Assembly (NCBI GenBank): GCA_009377695.1
Contig: WHTP01000063.1
Location: 1 to 34,571, forward strand
Source of the DNA: Hyphomicrobiales bacterium
Lineage (GTDB): Bacteria; Pseudomonadota; Alphaproteobacteria; Rhizobiales; Xanthobacteraceae
Reading direction: 5' to 3'
DNA length: 34,571 bases
Numbering within the stretch: the first letter of the stretch is position 1; the number at the start of each line of letters is the position of its first letter. Under the pieces are notes generated by a model that saw only the letters and a list, made by a program, of their open reading frames with translations, had not been told where the DNA came from and searched no databases. The position numbers and the translations under genes were made by a program. Of this stretch, positions 18,395 to 27,318 are shown piece after piece.

Positions 18395-19107
18395 GACGCC
18401 GTCTCCGGCACTTTTTCCGGGGCTTTCTCCGGGGTCAGGCGCAGGCTGGATGTAATCTGCCCCATGATCGCGACCGCGATCTCGGCCGGGGATACTGCGC
18501 CGATCGAGAGCCCGATCGGCGCATGGATGCGGCCGAGATCGGCCTCGCTGAGGCCCTGACCCTTGAGGCGCTCGACGCGGCGGGCGTGGGTCTTCTTCGA
18601 GCCGAGCGCGCCGACATAGAAGCAGTCGCGCGACAACGCGTGCGTGAGCGCCGGATCGTCGATCTTGGGGTCATGGGTGAGCGCGATGAACGCCGTATAG
18701 CGGTCGACCCCGAGCGGCGGCAGCGCCACGTCTGGCCATTCCGCGATCACCTTCACATCGGGGAAGCGCTCCTGGGTGGCAAAGGCGGTGCGCGGATCGA
18801 CAATCGTGACGTCGTAGCCGAGGATCTTCGCGATCGGCGCCAGCGCCTGGCTGATGTGGACGGCACCGGTGATGACGATGCGCGGCGCCGGCACGTGCAC
18901 GGTCAGGAAGACCTTGCCCTGCGGCGTCTCCTCCATGCCGCTCTTGCCGCTGCGGATATGCTTCTCGATCAGGTCCTTGAGCGGGTCCTTCGCCGCGTCG
19001 GCGGCCTTGACGAGACGCTGATCGCCGGTCGCCTGATCGGTGACGACGACCGCCGCGCGCCGCGCGTTGCGTTCGGCATTCAGCGCTTTGAGGATGTCGA
19101 GTTTCAT
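18391..19107 (-). CDS. XdhC/CoxI-family protein, Rossmann-domain module
   Basis: A 238-aa protein matching the C-terminal NAD(P)-like domain of XdhC: RIVITGAVHISQALAPIA, ALTHDPKIDDPAL, YVGALGSKKTHARR and PIGLSIGAVSPAEIAVAI. XdhC proteins bind and sulfurate the molybdenum cofactor before it enters xanthine-oxidase-type enzymes. The N-terminal XdhC module is a separate gene upstream (19302-19631), so the protein is split. The C-terminal tail LTPEKAPEKVPETAS is low complexity. Confidence 0.88.
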   Translation of the reverse strand: MKLDILKALNAERNARRAAVVVTDQATGDQRLVKAADAAKDPLKDLIEKHIRSGKSGMEETPQGKVFLTVHVPAPRIVITGAVHISQALAPIAKILGYDVTIVDPRTAFATQERFPDVKVIAEWPDVALPPLGVDRYTAFIALTHDPKIDDPALTHALSRDCFYVGALGSKKTHARRVERLKGQGLSEADLGRIHAPIGLSIGAVSPAEIAVAIMGQITSSLRLTPEKAPEKVPETAS

Positions 19108-19159
19108 TTCATGTCACTCTAAGTGGGTTTGGCAGTTCGCGCGGCGACCTCGGTCTGTC

Positions 19160-19257
19160 CCCTCCCCCGCTTGCGGGGGAGGGTTAGGGAGGGGGCACAC
19201 ACGACAATCTGCGCAAGTTCGCCCTCTCCCCACCCCTCTCCCGCAAGCGGGAGAGGG
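19160..19257. repeat. Double-hairpin intergenic repeat between the two XdhC modules
   Basis: Two perfect stems with 2-nt loops: CCCTCCCCCGC/GCGGGGGAGGG (19160-19183) and CCCTCTCCCGC/GCGGGAGAGGG (19234-19257), 50 nt apart. Such purine/pyrimidine hairpin elements are common between genes in this order (from memory). It fills most of the 194-nt gap. Confidence 0.8.
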
Positions 19258-19301
19258 AGCACAGCGAATACGCCGCCGGCGCTCTCGTCCAAACACTGGC
19301 G

Positions 19302-19631
19302 CTAATCCACCTTCTCGACGTAGACCCGGATGGTGCCGCCGCAGGACAGCCCGACCTTCCAGGCGGTCTCGTCAGCGACGCCGAATTCCAGCGTCTTCGG
19401 CTTGCCGCTCTCGATCACGTCGATCGCCTCGGTGACCACCGCGCCCTCGACACAGCCGCCGGAGACGCTCCCAAGGAAGTTGCCCTCGCTGTCGATCACA
19501 AGATTGGAGCCAACCGGCCGGGGCGCCGAGCCCCAGGTCTCGACCACGGTCGCGAGTGCGACCTCGCGCCCTTCGCTGCGCCAAGCCTCGGCCGCCTTGA
19601 GGATATCGTCATCAGTTGCGAGCGTTGTCAT
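19302..19631 (-). CDS. XdhC/CoxF-family protein, N-terminal module
   Basis: A 109-aa protein equal to the XdhC_CoxI N-terminal domain alone: VALATVVETWGSAPRPVGS, LGSVSGGCVEGAVV (C60) and LSCGGTIRVYVE (C97). Both Cys residues lie in the conserved motifs proposed to take part in cofactor sulfuration. It presumably works with the separate Rossmann module downstream. It lies 14 nt after coxE. Confidence 0.88.
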   Translation of the reverse strand: MTTLATDDDILKAAEAWRSEGREVALATVVETWGSAPRPVGSNLVIDSEGNFLGSVSGGCVEGAVVTEAIDVIESGKPKTLEFGVADETAWKVGLSCGGTIRVYVEKVD

Positions 19632-19645
19632 GGTTTGTGCCCTTT

Positions 19646-20848
19646 CTAGGCGGCTTTCCCAAGCCAGTCCTTTGGATTACCGGCCCGGACATCATGGGAT
19701 GAGAGCGCGCGGACCAGGTCTCCCATGGCCTCCAGATTGTGAATCGGACGCAATTCGTCAACATGCGGCAGCATCGAGCGGATGCCGCGCGCCTTGGCCT
19801 CGAAGCCGGAAAAGCGCAACAGCGGGTTGAGCCAGATCAGCCGGCGGCAGGAGCGGTGCAGCCGGTCGATCTCGAATGCGAGCTCATCACCGCCGTCACG
19901 CTCGAGCCCGTCCGTGATCAAGAGCACGATTGCGCCTTGGGTCAACACCCGGCGCGCCCAGAGCTTGTTGAACGCGCGCAGCGAGGTCGCGATGCGGGTG
20001 CCGCCCGACCAATCGTCGACGCTCGCGGTCACCGCGGCGAGCGCCTCGTCGGGATCCTTCTGCTTGAGGGCACGGGTGACGTTGGTCAGCCGCGTCCCGA
20101 ACATGAAGGTGTGCACGCGTTTGCGGGCGTCTGTGACCGCATGAAGAAAATGCAGGAAGAGCCGTGTGTACTGGCTCATGGAGCCGGAAATATCGAGCAG
20201 CGCGACGATCGGCGGCTGGCGGGTGCGCGGGCCCAAGAATTTCAGGTCGATCAGCGCGCCGCCAGCCTTCAGGCTGGCGCGCAGGGTGCGGCGCATGTCG
20301 ATGACATGGCCATGGGGATGTGGTGCAAGACGGCGCGTCTTGATCTCGTCGAGCGGCAGGACGAGCCGCTGGATCGCCGCCTTGGCAGCAGCGATTTCCG
20401 CGGCCGACATCTGCGCGAAATCCTTCTTCTGCAGAAGCTCGCGGTCGGACACCGTGAGCCTCGCGTCGATCTCGACGTCGCGCGCATCGCGCTCCAGTTC
20501 GCGCAGCCCCGAGAACAACGCCTCCTCGATGCGTTGCGCGCCGGGTCGCGGCTTATCCTCCTCGCGCGGCGACGTCTCCGACATCAGCGAGGCCATGAGC
20601 TTGTCGAGATAGTCGCGGCGGCGGAAGAAGATGCGGAACGCCTGGTCGAACAATTCCGTATGCTCGTGTCGCTTCACGAACACCGCGTGCAGCGTCCAGT
20701 AGAAATCCTCGCGCGCTCCGACGCCGGCGACGCGCACGGCATCGAGCGCGTCGAGCACCGAGCCGGGACCTACAGGAATCCCGGCCGCGCGCAACGCCCG
20801 CGCGAAGTAGACGATATTGTCTGCCAGTCGGCCCGTATCCTGCGTCAT
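19646..20848 (-). CDS. coxE: CoxE-like von Willebrand factor A domain protein
   Basis: A 400-aa protein. The N-terminal half is the helical CoxE region; the C-terminal half is a VWA domain with a complete metal-ion adhesion site: DISGS (D219, S221, S223), T284 in SGGTR and D313 in LLITDG. CoxE works with the AAA+ ATPase CoxD to mature the Mo (in true CO dehydrogenase, Cu-S-Mo) centre. The ATG at 20848 has GGGAG 7 nt ahead. It lies downstream of coxD, separated by an 87-nt gap filled by a repeat. Confidence 0.92.
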   Translation of the reverse strand: MTQDTGRLADNIVYFARALRAAGIPVGPGSVLDALDAVRVAGVGAREDFYWTLHAVFVKRHEHTELFDQAFRIFFRRRDYLDKLMASLMSETSPREEDKPRPGAQRIEEALFSGLRELERDARDVEIDARLTVSDRELLQKKDFAQMSAAEIAAAKAAIQRLVLPLDEIKTRRLAPHPHGHVIDMRRTLRASLKAGGALIDLKFLGPRTRQPPIVALLDISGSMSQYTRLFLHFLHAVTDARKRVHTFMFGTRLTNVTRALKQKDPDEALAAVTASVDDWSGGTRIATSLRAFNKLWARRVLTQGAIVLLITDGLERDGGDELAFEIDRLHRSCRRLIWLNPLLRFSGFEAKARGIRSMLPHVDELRPIHNLEAMGDLVRALSSHDVRAGNPKDWLGKAA

Positions 20849-20865
20849 TCGCTCTCCCATCCGCT

Positions 20866-20930
20866 CGTCCCCACGCAAGCGGGGACCCAGAGTGTTGCCT
20901 GGATGCCCGCTTTCGCGGGCATGAGCGGAG
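20866..20930. repeat. Intergenic palindromic repeat between coxD and coxE
   Basis: Contains GTCCCC-N8-GGGGAC and ATGCCCGC-TTTC-GCGGGCAT (20903-20922). It matches a widespread alphaproteobacterial intergenic repeat whose accidental translation reads AGTQ...WMPAFAGM. Confidence 0.8.
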
Positions 20931-20935
20931 ACTGA

Positions 20936-21865
20936 CTACTCCGCTGCGCGCAGCTGCGTGCGCACCTCGTCGAGCAGTTCCTTGGCCTTGCTGCCCTCGA
21001 TGCGGGCAATGTCGTCTTGATATTTCAGAATGACTCCGAGCGTGTCCGATACCGTGGTCGGATCGAGCGCCGCCACGTCGAGCTCGGCAAGTGCACCGGC
21101 CCAGTCGAGCGTCTCGGCGACGCCGGGCGACTTGAACAGATCCTGCTTGCGCAGCGCCTGCACGAAATGCACGACCTGCTCCGACAACGTCTTGCTGATG
21201 CCGGGCACCTTGACGCGCACGATCTGCAATTCGCGTTCGGCCGTCGGATAGCCGACCCAATGATACAGGCAGCGGCGCTTGAGCGCGTCATGGATCTCGC
21301 GCGTACGGTTTGACGTGATGATCACGATCGGCGGCTTGGCGGCCTTGACGGTGCCCATTTCCGGGATGGTCACCTGGAAATCCGCCAGCACTTCGAGCAG
21401 GAACGCCTCGAACGCCTCGTCGGCGCGGTCGAGCTCGTCGATCAGCAGCACCGGCGCGCCGGCCGTATCGGGCTCGAGCGCCTGCAGGAGCGGCCGCTTG
21501 ATCAGGAAGCGCTCGGAGAACACATCGTGCTCGATCCGGTCGCGGTCGTGGTCGCCCTCGGCTTCCGCAACGCGGATCGCGATCATCTGCGCCGCGTAAT
21601 TCCACTCGTAGACCGCCGCCGCGACGTCGAGACCCTCGTAACATTGCAGGCGGATGAGGCGACGCCCGAGCGTCGCCGAGAGCACCTTGGCGATCTCGGT
21701 CTTGCCCACGCCCGCCTCGCCTTCGAGGAAGATCGGGCGGCCCATGCGCAGCGCCAGGAACAGCACGGTGGCGAGCGAACGGTCGGCAAGGTAGTCGGCC
21801 GCCGACAGGAGTTCGAGGGTCTGGTCGATGGTCGCTGGCAGCGGGCGGGGGGAAGCAGGCTTCAT
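20936..21865 (-). CDS. coxD: CoxD-like MoxR-family AAA+ ATPase
   Basis: A 309-aa AAA+ ATPase with Walker A GEAGVGKT (49-56), Walker B LLIDELD (140-146), sensor Asn N186 in ITSNRT and ALKRRCLYHW, the arginine-finger region. MoxR/CoxD proteins act as chaperones with VWA partners; in Oligotropha CoxD is needed to make functional CO dehydrogenase. The ATG at 21865 was chosen because the conserved part begins just after it; no strong ribosome site is seen, and an in-frame extension to 21964 is unlike the family. Confidence 0.93.
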   Translation of the reverse strand: MKPASPRPLPATIDQTLELLSAADYLADRSLATVLFLALRMGRPIFLEGEAGVGKTEIAKVLSATLGRRLIRLQCYEGLDVAAAVYEWNYAAQMIAIRVAEAEGDHDRDRIEHDVFSERFLIKRPLLQALEPDTAGAPVLLIDELDRADEAFEAFLLEVLADFQVTIPEMGTVKAAKPPIVIITSNRTREIHDALKRRCLYHWVGYPTAERELQIVRVKVPGISKTLSEQVVHFVQALRKQDLFKSPGVAETLDWAGALAELDVAALDPTTVSDTLGVILKYQDDIARIEGSKAKELLDEVRTQLRAAE

Positions 21866-22056
21866 TGTGGCATGTCTATCGTGTCTGGAACCGGCGGGCC
21901 ACCGCAAAGACGCGCGAGACGCACGTTGCGTGCCGTGGCGCTTTCGCCTGGCGTGCCGAGGCACGTTGCATAGTTAATGTGTTGCTTGCAGATCCGTGAG
22001 TACCTGTGGCTGCGCGCGTCCGAATTTCTCCGCAATAAGCAGGGCATCAAAGCAGC

Positions 22057-23187
22057 ATGCCAGCAATGCAACCGTCCCTGCCCCGCCGGCCGATCCGTCC
22101 GACCCTGCGCCAGCGCTTCGAGTTCCGGGCGGCACGGCTGCTGTTCTCCCTGCCCGCTGCCGTTCAGGTCCGCCTCTCGGGCCGGCCGCCAGTGGTGGTC
22201 GATGGCTGCGCCCTCCACCCGCAGATGCAGTTGCTTCTGGCGCTGCATCATCTATGGCACGGCGGCCTGATCGCCGAATTGACGCCGGACATGGCGCGGC
22301 AGACGTTCCGCAACGACACTGCGACGATCGCCGGCCGGCCGATCCCGGTCGGCGCAGTCGCGGACATCGCCATCGACAGTGGCGGCACGATTGCCGCGCG
22401 CCACTACGCGCCGGCTGCGAGCGGTCCACGGCCGCTCATGGTCTATTATCACGGTGGCGGCTTCGTTCTCGGTGACCTCGACGGCCACGACAATCTGTGC
22501 CGGCGCGTTTGCCGCGATGCCGACATGCACGTGCTGTCGGTCGACTATCGCCTCGCTCCCGAGCACCCCTTTCCTGCGGCGGTCGACGATGCCTGCGCCG
22601 CCTTCCGCTGGGCCTGCGCCAATGCGGCGCGGCTCGGCGCCACGCCGAGAGTTGCGGTTGGCGGCGACAGCGCCGGCGGCAATCTCGCCGCGGTCGTATC
22701 GCAGAAGGCGATGACTGCGGGCGGACCTGCACCATGCGCGCAGGTCCTGCTCTATCCAGCGCTCGACCGCACTGTCGCGCGTCCCTCGCTCGAACTATTC
22801 GGCAAGGGCTTCTTCATCAGCCGCGCCGACATCGACTGGTACATGCTTCAGTACACCGGCTCGACGATCGCACAGCCCGACCCGGCGCAGAATCCGCTGT
22901 GCGCGAAAGAATTCTCCGGTCTACCGCCGGCGCTGATCGTTACCGCCGGTTTCGATCCGTTGCGCGACGAAGGCGAAGCCTATGCCGATGCGCTGCGCCA
23001 AGCGGGCGTGCCTGTCGTGTTGAAACGCTTCGACGGACTGCTGCACGGCTTCTGCAGCATGGCAACGATTAGCTCGGCCTGCGATGCCGCGCTCGGCGAG
23101 ATTATCGCGAAGCTTCGCAAATTGATTGCAGACACAAAGAACGTGGCGCCTGGATCGCGCTCGCCTATTCAACAACGTCCAGTTTGA
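22057..23187 (+). CDS. Alpha/beta-hydrolase, hormone-sensitive-lipase family esterase
   Basis: A 376-aa esterase/lipase of the HSL group. The oxyanion-hole motif HGGG is at 132-135, the nucleophile S205 in GGDSAGGN, the acid D300 in GFDPLRDEG and the catalytic His H330 in GLLHGF. About 100 residues come before the core, longer than the bare family. No secretion signal, so likely cytoplasmic. Its 3' end overlaps the convergent rlpA gene by 23 nt. It belongs to the block that interrupts the cox genes. Confidence 0.88.
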   Translation: MPAMQPSLPRRPIRPTLRQRFEFRAARLLFSLPAAVQVRLSGRPPVVVDGCALHPQMQLLLALHHLWHGGLIAELTPDMARQTFRNDTATIAGRPIPVGAVADIAIDSGGTIAARHYAPAASGPRPLMVYYHGGGFVLGDLDGHDNLCRRVCRDADMHVLSVDYRLAPEHPFPAAVDDACAAFRWACANAARLGATPRVAVGGDSAGGNLAAVVSQKAMTAGGPAPCAQVLLYPALDRTVARPSLELFGKGFFISRADIDWYMLQYTGSTIAQPDPAQNPLCAKEFSGLPPALIVTAGFDPLRDEGEAYADALRQAGVPVVLKRFDGLLHGFCSMATISSACDAALGEIIAKLRKLIADTKNVAPGSRSPIQQRPV

Positions 23188-23716
23188 CCTTGGCGACACC
23201 CCGTCCGACCATTCCAAGCGATTCAGCGGCGGAGTGCGAGACATCGATCACGCGCCCGTTGACGAACGGGCCACGATCATTGACTCGGACCATGACAGAC
23301 CGTCCGGTGGCGACGTTGGTGACGCGCACCCGCGTGCCGAACGGCAGTGTGCGGTGCGCCGCCGTCAATTCGCGTGGATTGAATTTTTCGCCGCTCGCGG
23401 TTCGCGATCCATGCCTGTAGAAGCTGGCAAGTCCATCTGAAGCATGTTGCGTCCGGACGGTCTGACGGCCGCGCGCCCTTCTCGATTGCTTTCGCGTGAC
23501 GATCGCTGCGTGCGTTCGAGGTGCTTGGTATGAAACGGCAGCTGATGAAGACCTATCGCCTGCCGCAGTCGAGTGAACGCAGGCCCCCAGCATCGCCGCC
23601 ATAAACGCCACGACCGATAGCTGCAGAACATTCCGACATCGGTTCTTCGGCTCGCTCAGAGAAAGACTCGCGGCAATGCCGACGGATGCAAGCCGGTCAA
23701 AAGTCCTGAACGTCAT
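23165..23716 (-). CDS. rlpA: RlpA-like double-psi beta-barrel lipoprotein
   Basis: A 183-aa protein ending in the RlpA double-psi beta-barrel: [58 protein letters not shown], then AAESLG. RlpA proteins are septal-ring lipoproteins and in some species cleave denuded peptidoglycan. Lipobox LGAC puts the lipidated Cys at residue 46, unusually far from the N-terminus: about 30 polar residues precede the hydrophobic stretch. No better start codon was found between them; the ATG used has GGGGGG ahead. No SPOR domain. Confidence 0.87.
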   Translation of the reverse strand: MTFRTFDRLASVGIAASLSLSEPKNRCRNVLQLSVVAFMAAMLGACVHSTAAGDRSSSAAVSYQAPRTHAAIVTRKQSRRARGRQTVRTQHASDGLASFYRHGSRTASGEKFNPRELTAAHRTLPFGTRVRVTNVATGRSVMVRVNDRGPFVNGRVIDVSHSAAESLGMVGRGVAKVKLDVVE

Positions 23717-23901
23717 GTTCGCCCCCCACCACCCATGGGTGAATGAGCGGAGGGAACTTTGACCTGATGAGGACCAATGTGGCGGTCTCAGCAGTCATTC
23801 ACACGATAGTTGACGAGTGTGATTTTTTTGCCACGGGGGCAGCAAAGTTTTGGGGCGCGCCCGTGGTGGCTGCTTACCGCTTCCCTGCGCCGGCTGACGG
23901 C

Positions 23902-24702
23902 TCAACTGACGCGTGACCGCAGCACGAGGACCTTGGCCCCGAGCGGCGTGCGCTGATAGAGGTCGATGACGTCCTGGTTGAGCATGCGGATGCAGCCGGA
24001 CGAAACATTTTGGCCGATCGTCGCGGGTTCGTTGGTCCCGTGGATCCGGTAAAGCGTGTCCTTATTGCCTTGCCAGAGATACATGGCGCGGGCGCCGAGC
24101 GGATTGCCGGGACCACCGGCCACACCGAGCCCGCTCTGCAGTCGGCTCATGTGTTTCCTGAGCTCGGGCTGACGTTGGATCATCTCCTTGGGCGGATACC
24201 AATCAGGCCATGCCTGTTTGTCGCGGATGGTTGCGACGCCGGACCAGCTGAAGCCCTGCCGCCCCACACCGACACCGTATCGGATCGCCCGTCCGCCGCC
24301 CTGCACGAGGTAGAGGAAGCGATTTTGCGGATCGATGATGATCGTGCCGGGCGGTTCGTTTGAAGGGTACGACACCGGCCTGCGGAGATAGGTCGGATCA
24401 ACCTCCGATAGCGGCACGGCGGGAATCGGAAAAGGCTCGCCAGCAACAGGCCCGTACATCCCTCTGTATTGGGGACTGACGCCTGGCCCGTAAGACGGTG
24501 CAATGTCCCGTGGTCCGTAGGATGGTCCATAGGACGGTGCCATATCCCGTGGCGCGACGACCGGTGGTCCAGGCTGAGGACGGGGCTCCAGACGGGGTTC
24601 AGCCGGTCTGGGGCACAGCAAAAAGAAAGGGGGGCACTCTTGCGCCGACGCGCTGCCGGCCATGATCGTGAGGCAAGCGGCCAATACGCGACTGTTCCAC
24701 AT
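23902..24702 (-). CDS. L,D-transpeptidase (YkuD domain)
   Basis: A 266-aa exported protein. Signal peptide with cleavage near ASA-QE (20/21). Next comes a Pro-rich linker with SYGP repeats (about residues 56-74) encoded by short DNA direct repeats. The YkuD catalytic domain runs from about 118 to 264, with H221 in RIHGTNEP and the nucleophile C237 in NVSSGCIRM. These enzymes make 3-3 peptidoglycan cross-links or attach proteins to the wall. The 23717-23901 gap before it shows no gene. Confidence 0.92.
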   Translation of the reverse strand: MWNSRVLAACLTIMAGSASAQECPPFFLLCPRPAEPRLEPRPQPGPPVVAPRDMAPSYGPSYGPRDIAPSYGPGVSPQYRGMYGPVAGEPFPIPAVPLSEVDPTYLRRPVSYPSNEPPGTIIIDPQNRFLYLVQGGGRAIRYGVGVGRQGFSWSGVATIRDKQAWPDWYPPKEMIQRQPELRKHMSRLQSGLGVAGGPGNPLGARAMYLWQGNKDTLYRIHGTNEPATIGQNVSSGCIRMLNQDVIDLYQRTPLGAKVLVLRSRVS

Positions 24703-24880
24703 CTGCCGACCTTTACCCTGCTGGCGACCGTTACCCAGCGTGCTACCTGCTGACGCTACCCTCTGATTATGTCATCAAACGTTCAGCGCCGATGCCGGAT
24801 CGGCGTACCTCTCGAGGCGTTCAACGGAACGTGACGTTGTTGTGGTCGCAATTCGCGTCGCGCCCCCAATGCTGGTCCCA

Positions 24881-25675
24881 ATGTCCGTCAACCTGCCCCA
24901 TCGCATCCTGCAAAAACTCCCCGACGCATGGCGCGCGGAGCTTGCCGCGATCGGGGCCGAGCCGATCACCAGCGGCATGAGCGGGGCCAACGTGTTTCGT
25001 TTGCGAACGGAGCCCGCGCGCTTTCTCAAATTCGCCGACGATGATGTAGCGGCTCAAACTCTTCGACAAGAGATTGCTCGCGCTGCATGGCTCGCTGGGC
25101 ACGGCGTCCGCGTCGCGCCGATCCTGCGCACGCACGACGATGGCCGCACGGCGGCAATGCAGACGCAGGCTCTGCCGGGCGAACCGGCTGATCGTTGCGA
25201 CTGGCCTGAGGCTCGCCTCCTACCGGCGATCGGCCATGCGCTCGCGCAGCTGCATGCGCTGCCCGCGATCGACTGCCCCTTCGACGAAAGCCTCGCCGTG
25301 CGGCTCAAGCGAGCGCGGCACGCCATCGAGCAGGGCGGCGTCGATGTAAGACATTTCGCCTCGCGTAACCGCAATGTAACGCCTCGCGAGCTATTCGCGC
25401 GCGTTGTTGCGAATCCGCCAGCGGAAGATTTCGTCGTCGCGCATGGCGATTTGACGCTGAGCAACATGATCATCAGTCCAGACGGCGCCGTCGGGTTCAT
25501 CGACTGCGGACATGCAGGCCGAGCCGACCGCTATCTCGATCTGGGAGTCCTCGCAGCTGAGATCGCCGATCATTTCGGACGCCGCTCGGTCAAAACCTTC
25601 GCCCGGGGCTACGGCGTGCAGCGATGGAATGGACGCAAGGCCGCCTATTATGCCGATCTGTACGAGTTCTTCTGA
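24881..25675 (+). CDS. Aminoglycoside 3'-phosphotransferase-like kinase, APH(3') family
   Basis: A 264-aa kinase. With the ATG at 24881, the catalytic residues fall at D190 and N195 (HGDLTLSN) and D208 (IDCG), and the protein ends in F264. These are the same numbers as in APH(3')-II enzymes, which supports both the family and the start. Also visible: K50 in FLKFADD, E64 and ADRYLDLGVLA, the usual APH(3') segment after the Mg-binding Asp. Alternative starts are GTG 24842 and ATG 24869. The family phosphorylates kanamycin/neomycin-type drugs in the cytoplasm; whether this copy gives resistance is unknown. Lone gene within the cox cluster, opposite in strand. Confidence 0.82.
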   Translation: MSVNLPHRILQKLPDAWRAELAAIGAEPITSGMSGANVFRLRTEPARFLKFADDDVAAQTLRQEIARAAWLAGHGVRVAPILRTHDDGRTAAMQTQALPGEPADRCDWPEARLLPAIGHALAQLHALPAIDCPFDESLAVRLKRARHAIEQGGVDVRHFASRNRNVTPRELFARVVANPPAEDFVVAHGDLTLSNMIISPDGAVGFIDCGHAGRADRYLDLGVLAAEIADHFGRRSVKTFARGYGVQRWNGRKAAYYADLYEFF

Positions 25676-25740
25676 GCCATGGCGTTCGCTCTCGCCGGCT
25701 CTCGCTCGATCCGTTCCCCGATCAGCGCGTGAGGACACGG

Positions 25741-26541
25741 CTAGGCCGTCGCCGCCGCGACCGCGCGACGGGCGAGCACACCGACGAGATGCGCGCGATA
25801 CTCGGCGCTGCCGTGGATGTCGCTCGACATCCCGTCCACCGGGACCGTCAAGCCTTCGAGCGACTTTACCCCGAAACGCTTCTTGAGCGCCTCTTCGAAT
25901 GCGGTGACGCGGAAGACGCCGTTGGATCCGGCGCCGGTCACCGCTACGCGGATGTCCGAGCCGCGCTTCGACACGAACACACCGACCAGCGCAAAACGCG
26001 AGGCCGGGTTTGGGAATTTCACGTAGGCGGCTTTGTTGACCTTCGGGAACTGGAACCGGACGATGATCTCGTCCGGTTCAAGCGCGGTCTCGAACAATCC
26101 CTTGAAGAAATCGTCCGACGGGATGCGACGCTTGTTGGTGACGATGGTGGCGCCGAGACCGAGGCATGCAGCCGGATAGTCGGCGTTCGGATCGTTGTTC
26201 GCGACCGAGCCGCCGATGGTGCCGCGATGGCGCACCGCCGGATCGCCGATCAGGCTTGCGAGTTCGGCGAGCGCCGGGATGTTTTCTTTGACGATCGACG
26301 AGGTCGCGACCTCGTCATGCCGCGTGAACGCGCCGATCACCAGCGAACGGCCTTTCACCTCGATGCCGGACAGGCCCTCGATCTGCGACATGTCGATTAT
26401 GTGCTTCGGCCCGGCGAGACGAAGCTTCATGGTCGGGATCAGCGTGTGTCCGCCGGCGAGGAGCTTGGCCTCTTCCTGGCGGGCCAGCAGCCCTGCCGCC
26501 TGGCGCACCGTGGTCGGGCGATGGAATTTGAATTCGTACAT
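25741..26541 (-). CDS. coxM: CoxM-like FAD-binding subunit of a molybdenum hydroxylase
   Basis: A 266-aa flavoprotein subunit with both FAD-binding motifs: AGGHTLIP (29-36) and TIGGSVANNDPNADYP (108-123), then the C-terminal FAD_binding_5 / CO_deh_flav_C region. It would pass electrons from the iron-sulphur subunit to an acceptor. The ATG at 26541 opens MYEFKFHRP, the usual family start. It lies 43 nt after coxS; no large-subunit gene follows, and the next gene downstream is on the other strand. Confidence 0.93.
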   Translation of the reverse strand: MYEFKFHRPTTVRQAAGLLARQEEAKLLAGGHTLIPTMKLRLAGPKHIIDMSQIEGLSGIEVKGRSLVIGAFTRHDEVATSSIVKENIPALAELASLIGDPAVRHRGTIGGSVANNDPNADYPAACLGLGATIVTNKRRIPSDDFFKGLFETALEPDEIIVRFQFPKVNKAAYVKFPNPASRFALVGVFVSKRGSDIRVAVTGAGSNGVFRVTAFEEALKKRFGVKSLEGLTVPVDGMSSDIHGSAEYRAHLVGVLARRAVAAATA

Positions 26542-26584
26542 GGCGTCCGGTCCCTGATATCGCAGTCTGACTGATGCGATCGTG

Positions 26585-27079
26585 TTACGCAGTTTTGGCC
26601 ATGGGACTCTTTTCCATGGCTTTGGCGCCCGCCGCAATCGCCTTCACGATGTTGTGGTAGCCGGTGCAACGGCAGATATTGCCCTCGAGCTCGTGGCGGA
26701 TCGTGTTTTCGTCGAGGTCGTTGCCTTTGCGCCACACGATGTCGACCGCCGACATGATCATGCCAGGGGTGCAGTAGCCACACTGCAGCGCGTGGTTCTC
26801 CCGGAATGCCTCCTGCATCGGATGCAGCGGCCCGTTCGGCTCCGCGAGCCCTTCAATCGTCGTGATGTTCGCGCCCTGCACCTGCCAGGCGAAAGTCGTA
26901 CATGACTTCGCCGCCTTGCCGTCGATATGGACCACGCAGGCGCCACACTGCGATGTATCGCAACCCACATGGGTCCCGGTAAGCCGCAGGTGCTCCCGCA
27001 GAAACTGCACCAGCAGGGTGCGTGGGTCGACGTCACCGGTGACGGCCTTGCCGTTCACCGTCATTGCGACGGCGGTCAT
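26585..27079 (-). CDS. coxS: CoxS-like 2Fe-2S subunit of a molybdenum hydroxylase
   Basis: A 164-aa protein with all eight cluster ligands: C40, C45, C48 and C60 for the plant-ferredoxin-type cluster and C100, C103, C136 and C138 for the second cluster ([14 protein letters not shown]). It relays electrons between the molybdenum subunit and the FAD subunit. Strong GGAGG 8 nt before the ATG. The order here is S then M with no L beside them, which differs from both known cox orders (M-S-L and S-L-M). Confidence 0.95.
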   Translation of the reverse strand: MTAVAMTVNGKAVTGDVDPRTLLVQFLREHLRLTGTHVGCDTSQCGACVVHIDGKAAKSCTTFAWQVQGANITTIEGLAEPNGPLHPMQEAFRENHALQCGYCTPGMIMSAVDIVWRKGNDLDENTIRHELEGNICRCTGYHNIVKAIAAGAKAMEKSPMAKTA

Positions 27080-27149
27080 CGAGGTACCTCCAAAAATCCG
27101 GGCCGGGCGGCCTGTTTTGCGTGCCGCCGGTGGGAACCGGCAACAGATA

Positions 27150-27176
27150 GGGGCAAAATCGCAATGATTTTGCCCC
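27150..27176. terminator. Perfect stem-loop between coxG and coxS
   Basis: GGGGCAAAATC, loop GCAAT, GATTTTGCCCC, an exact 11-bp stem. Only a short T-run (gtttt) follows on the plus strand, and there is none on the minus strand. On the minus strand it may attenuate or end the coxG transcript before coxS; it could also be an operator. The 27080-27318 gap otherwise shows no convincing gene. Confidence 0.45.
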
Positions 27177-27318
27177 GTTTTGCGTCTTTGAACAAGTTCA
27201 ACTCTGAACCTGACATGCGCGTACGGTCAAGGGAATTGGTCCGTATTCCGCGCAACATATGGCGTGCTTCTGAACCACCACACGAGTGGTATGCCAGATT
27301 CGCAGGGCTCGGCACCGC

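Noticed and set aside
27076-27315. 79-codon minus-strand frame between coxG and coxS
   Set aside because: It runs through the 11-bp stem-loop, has no family pattern and no ribosome site.
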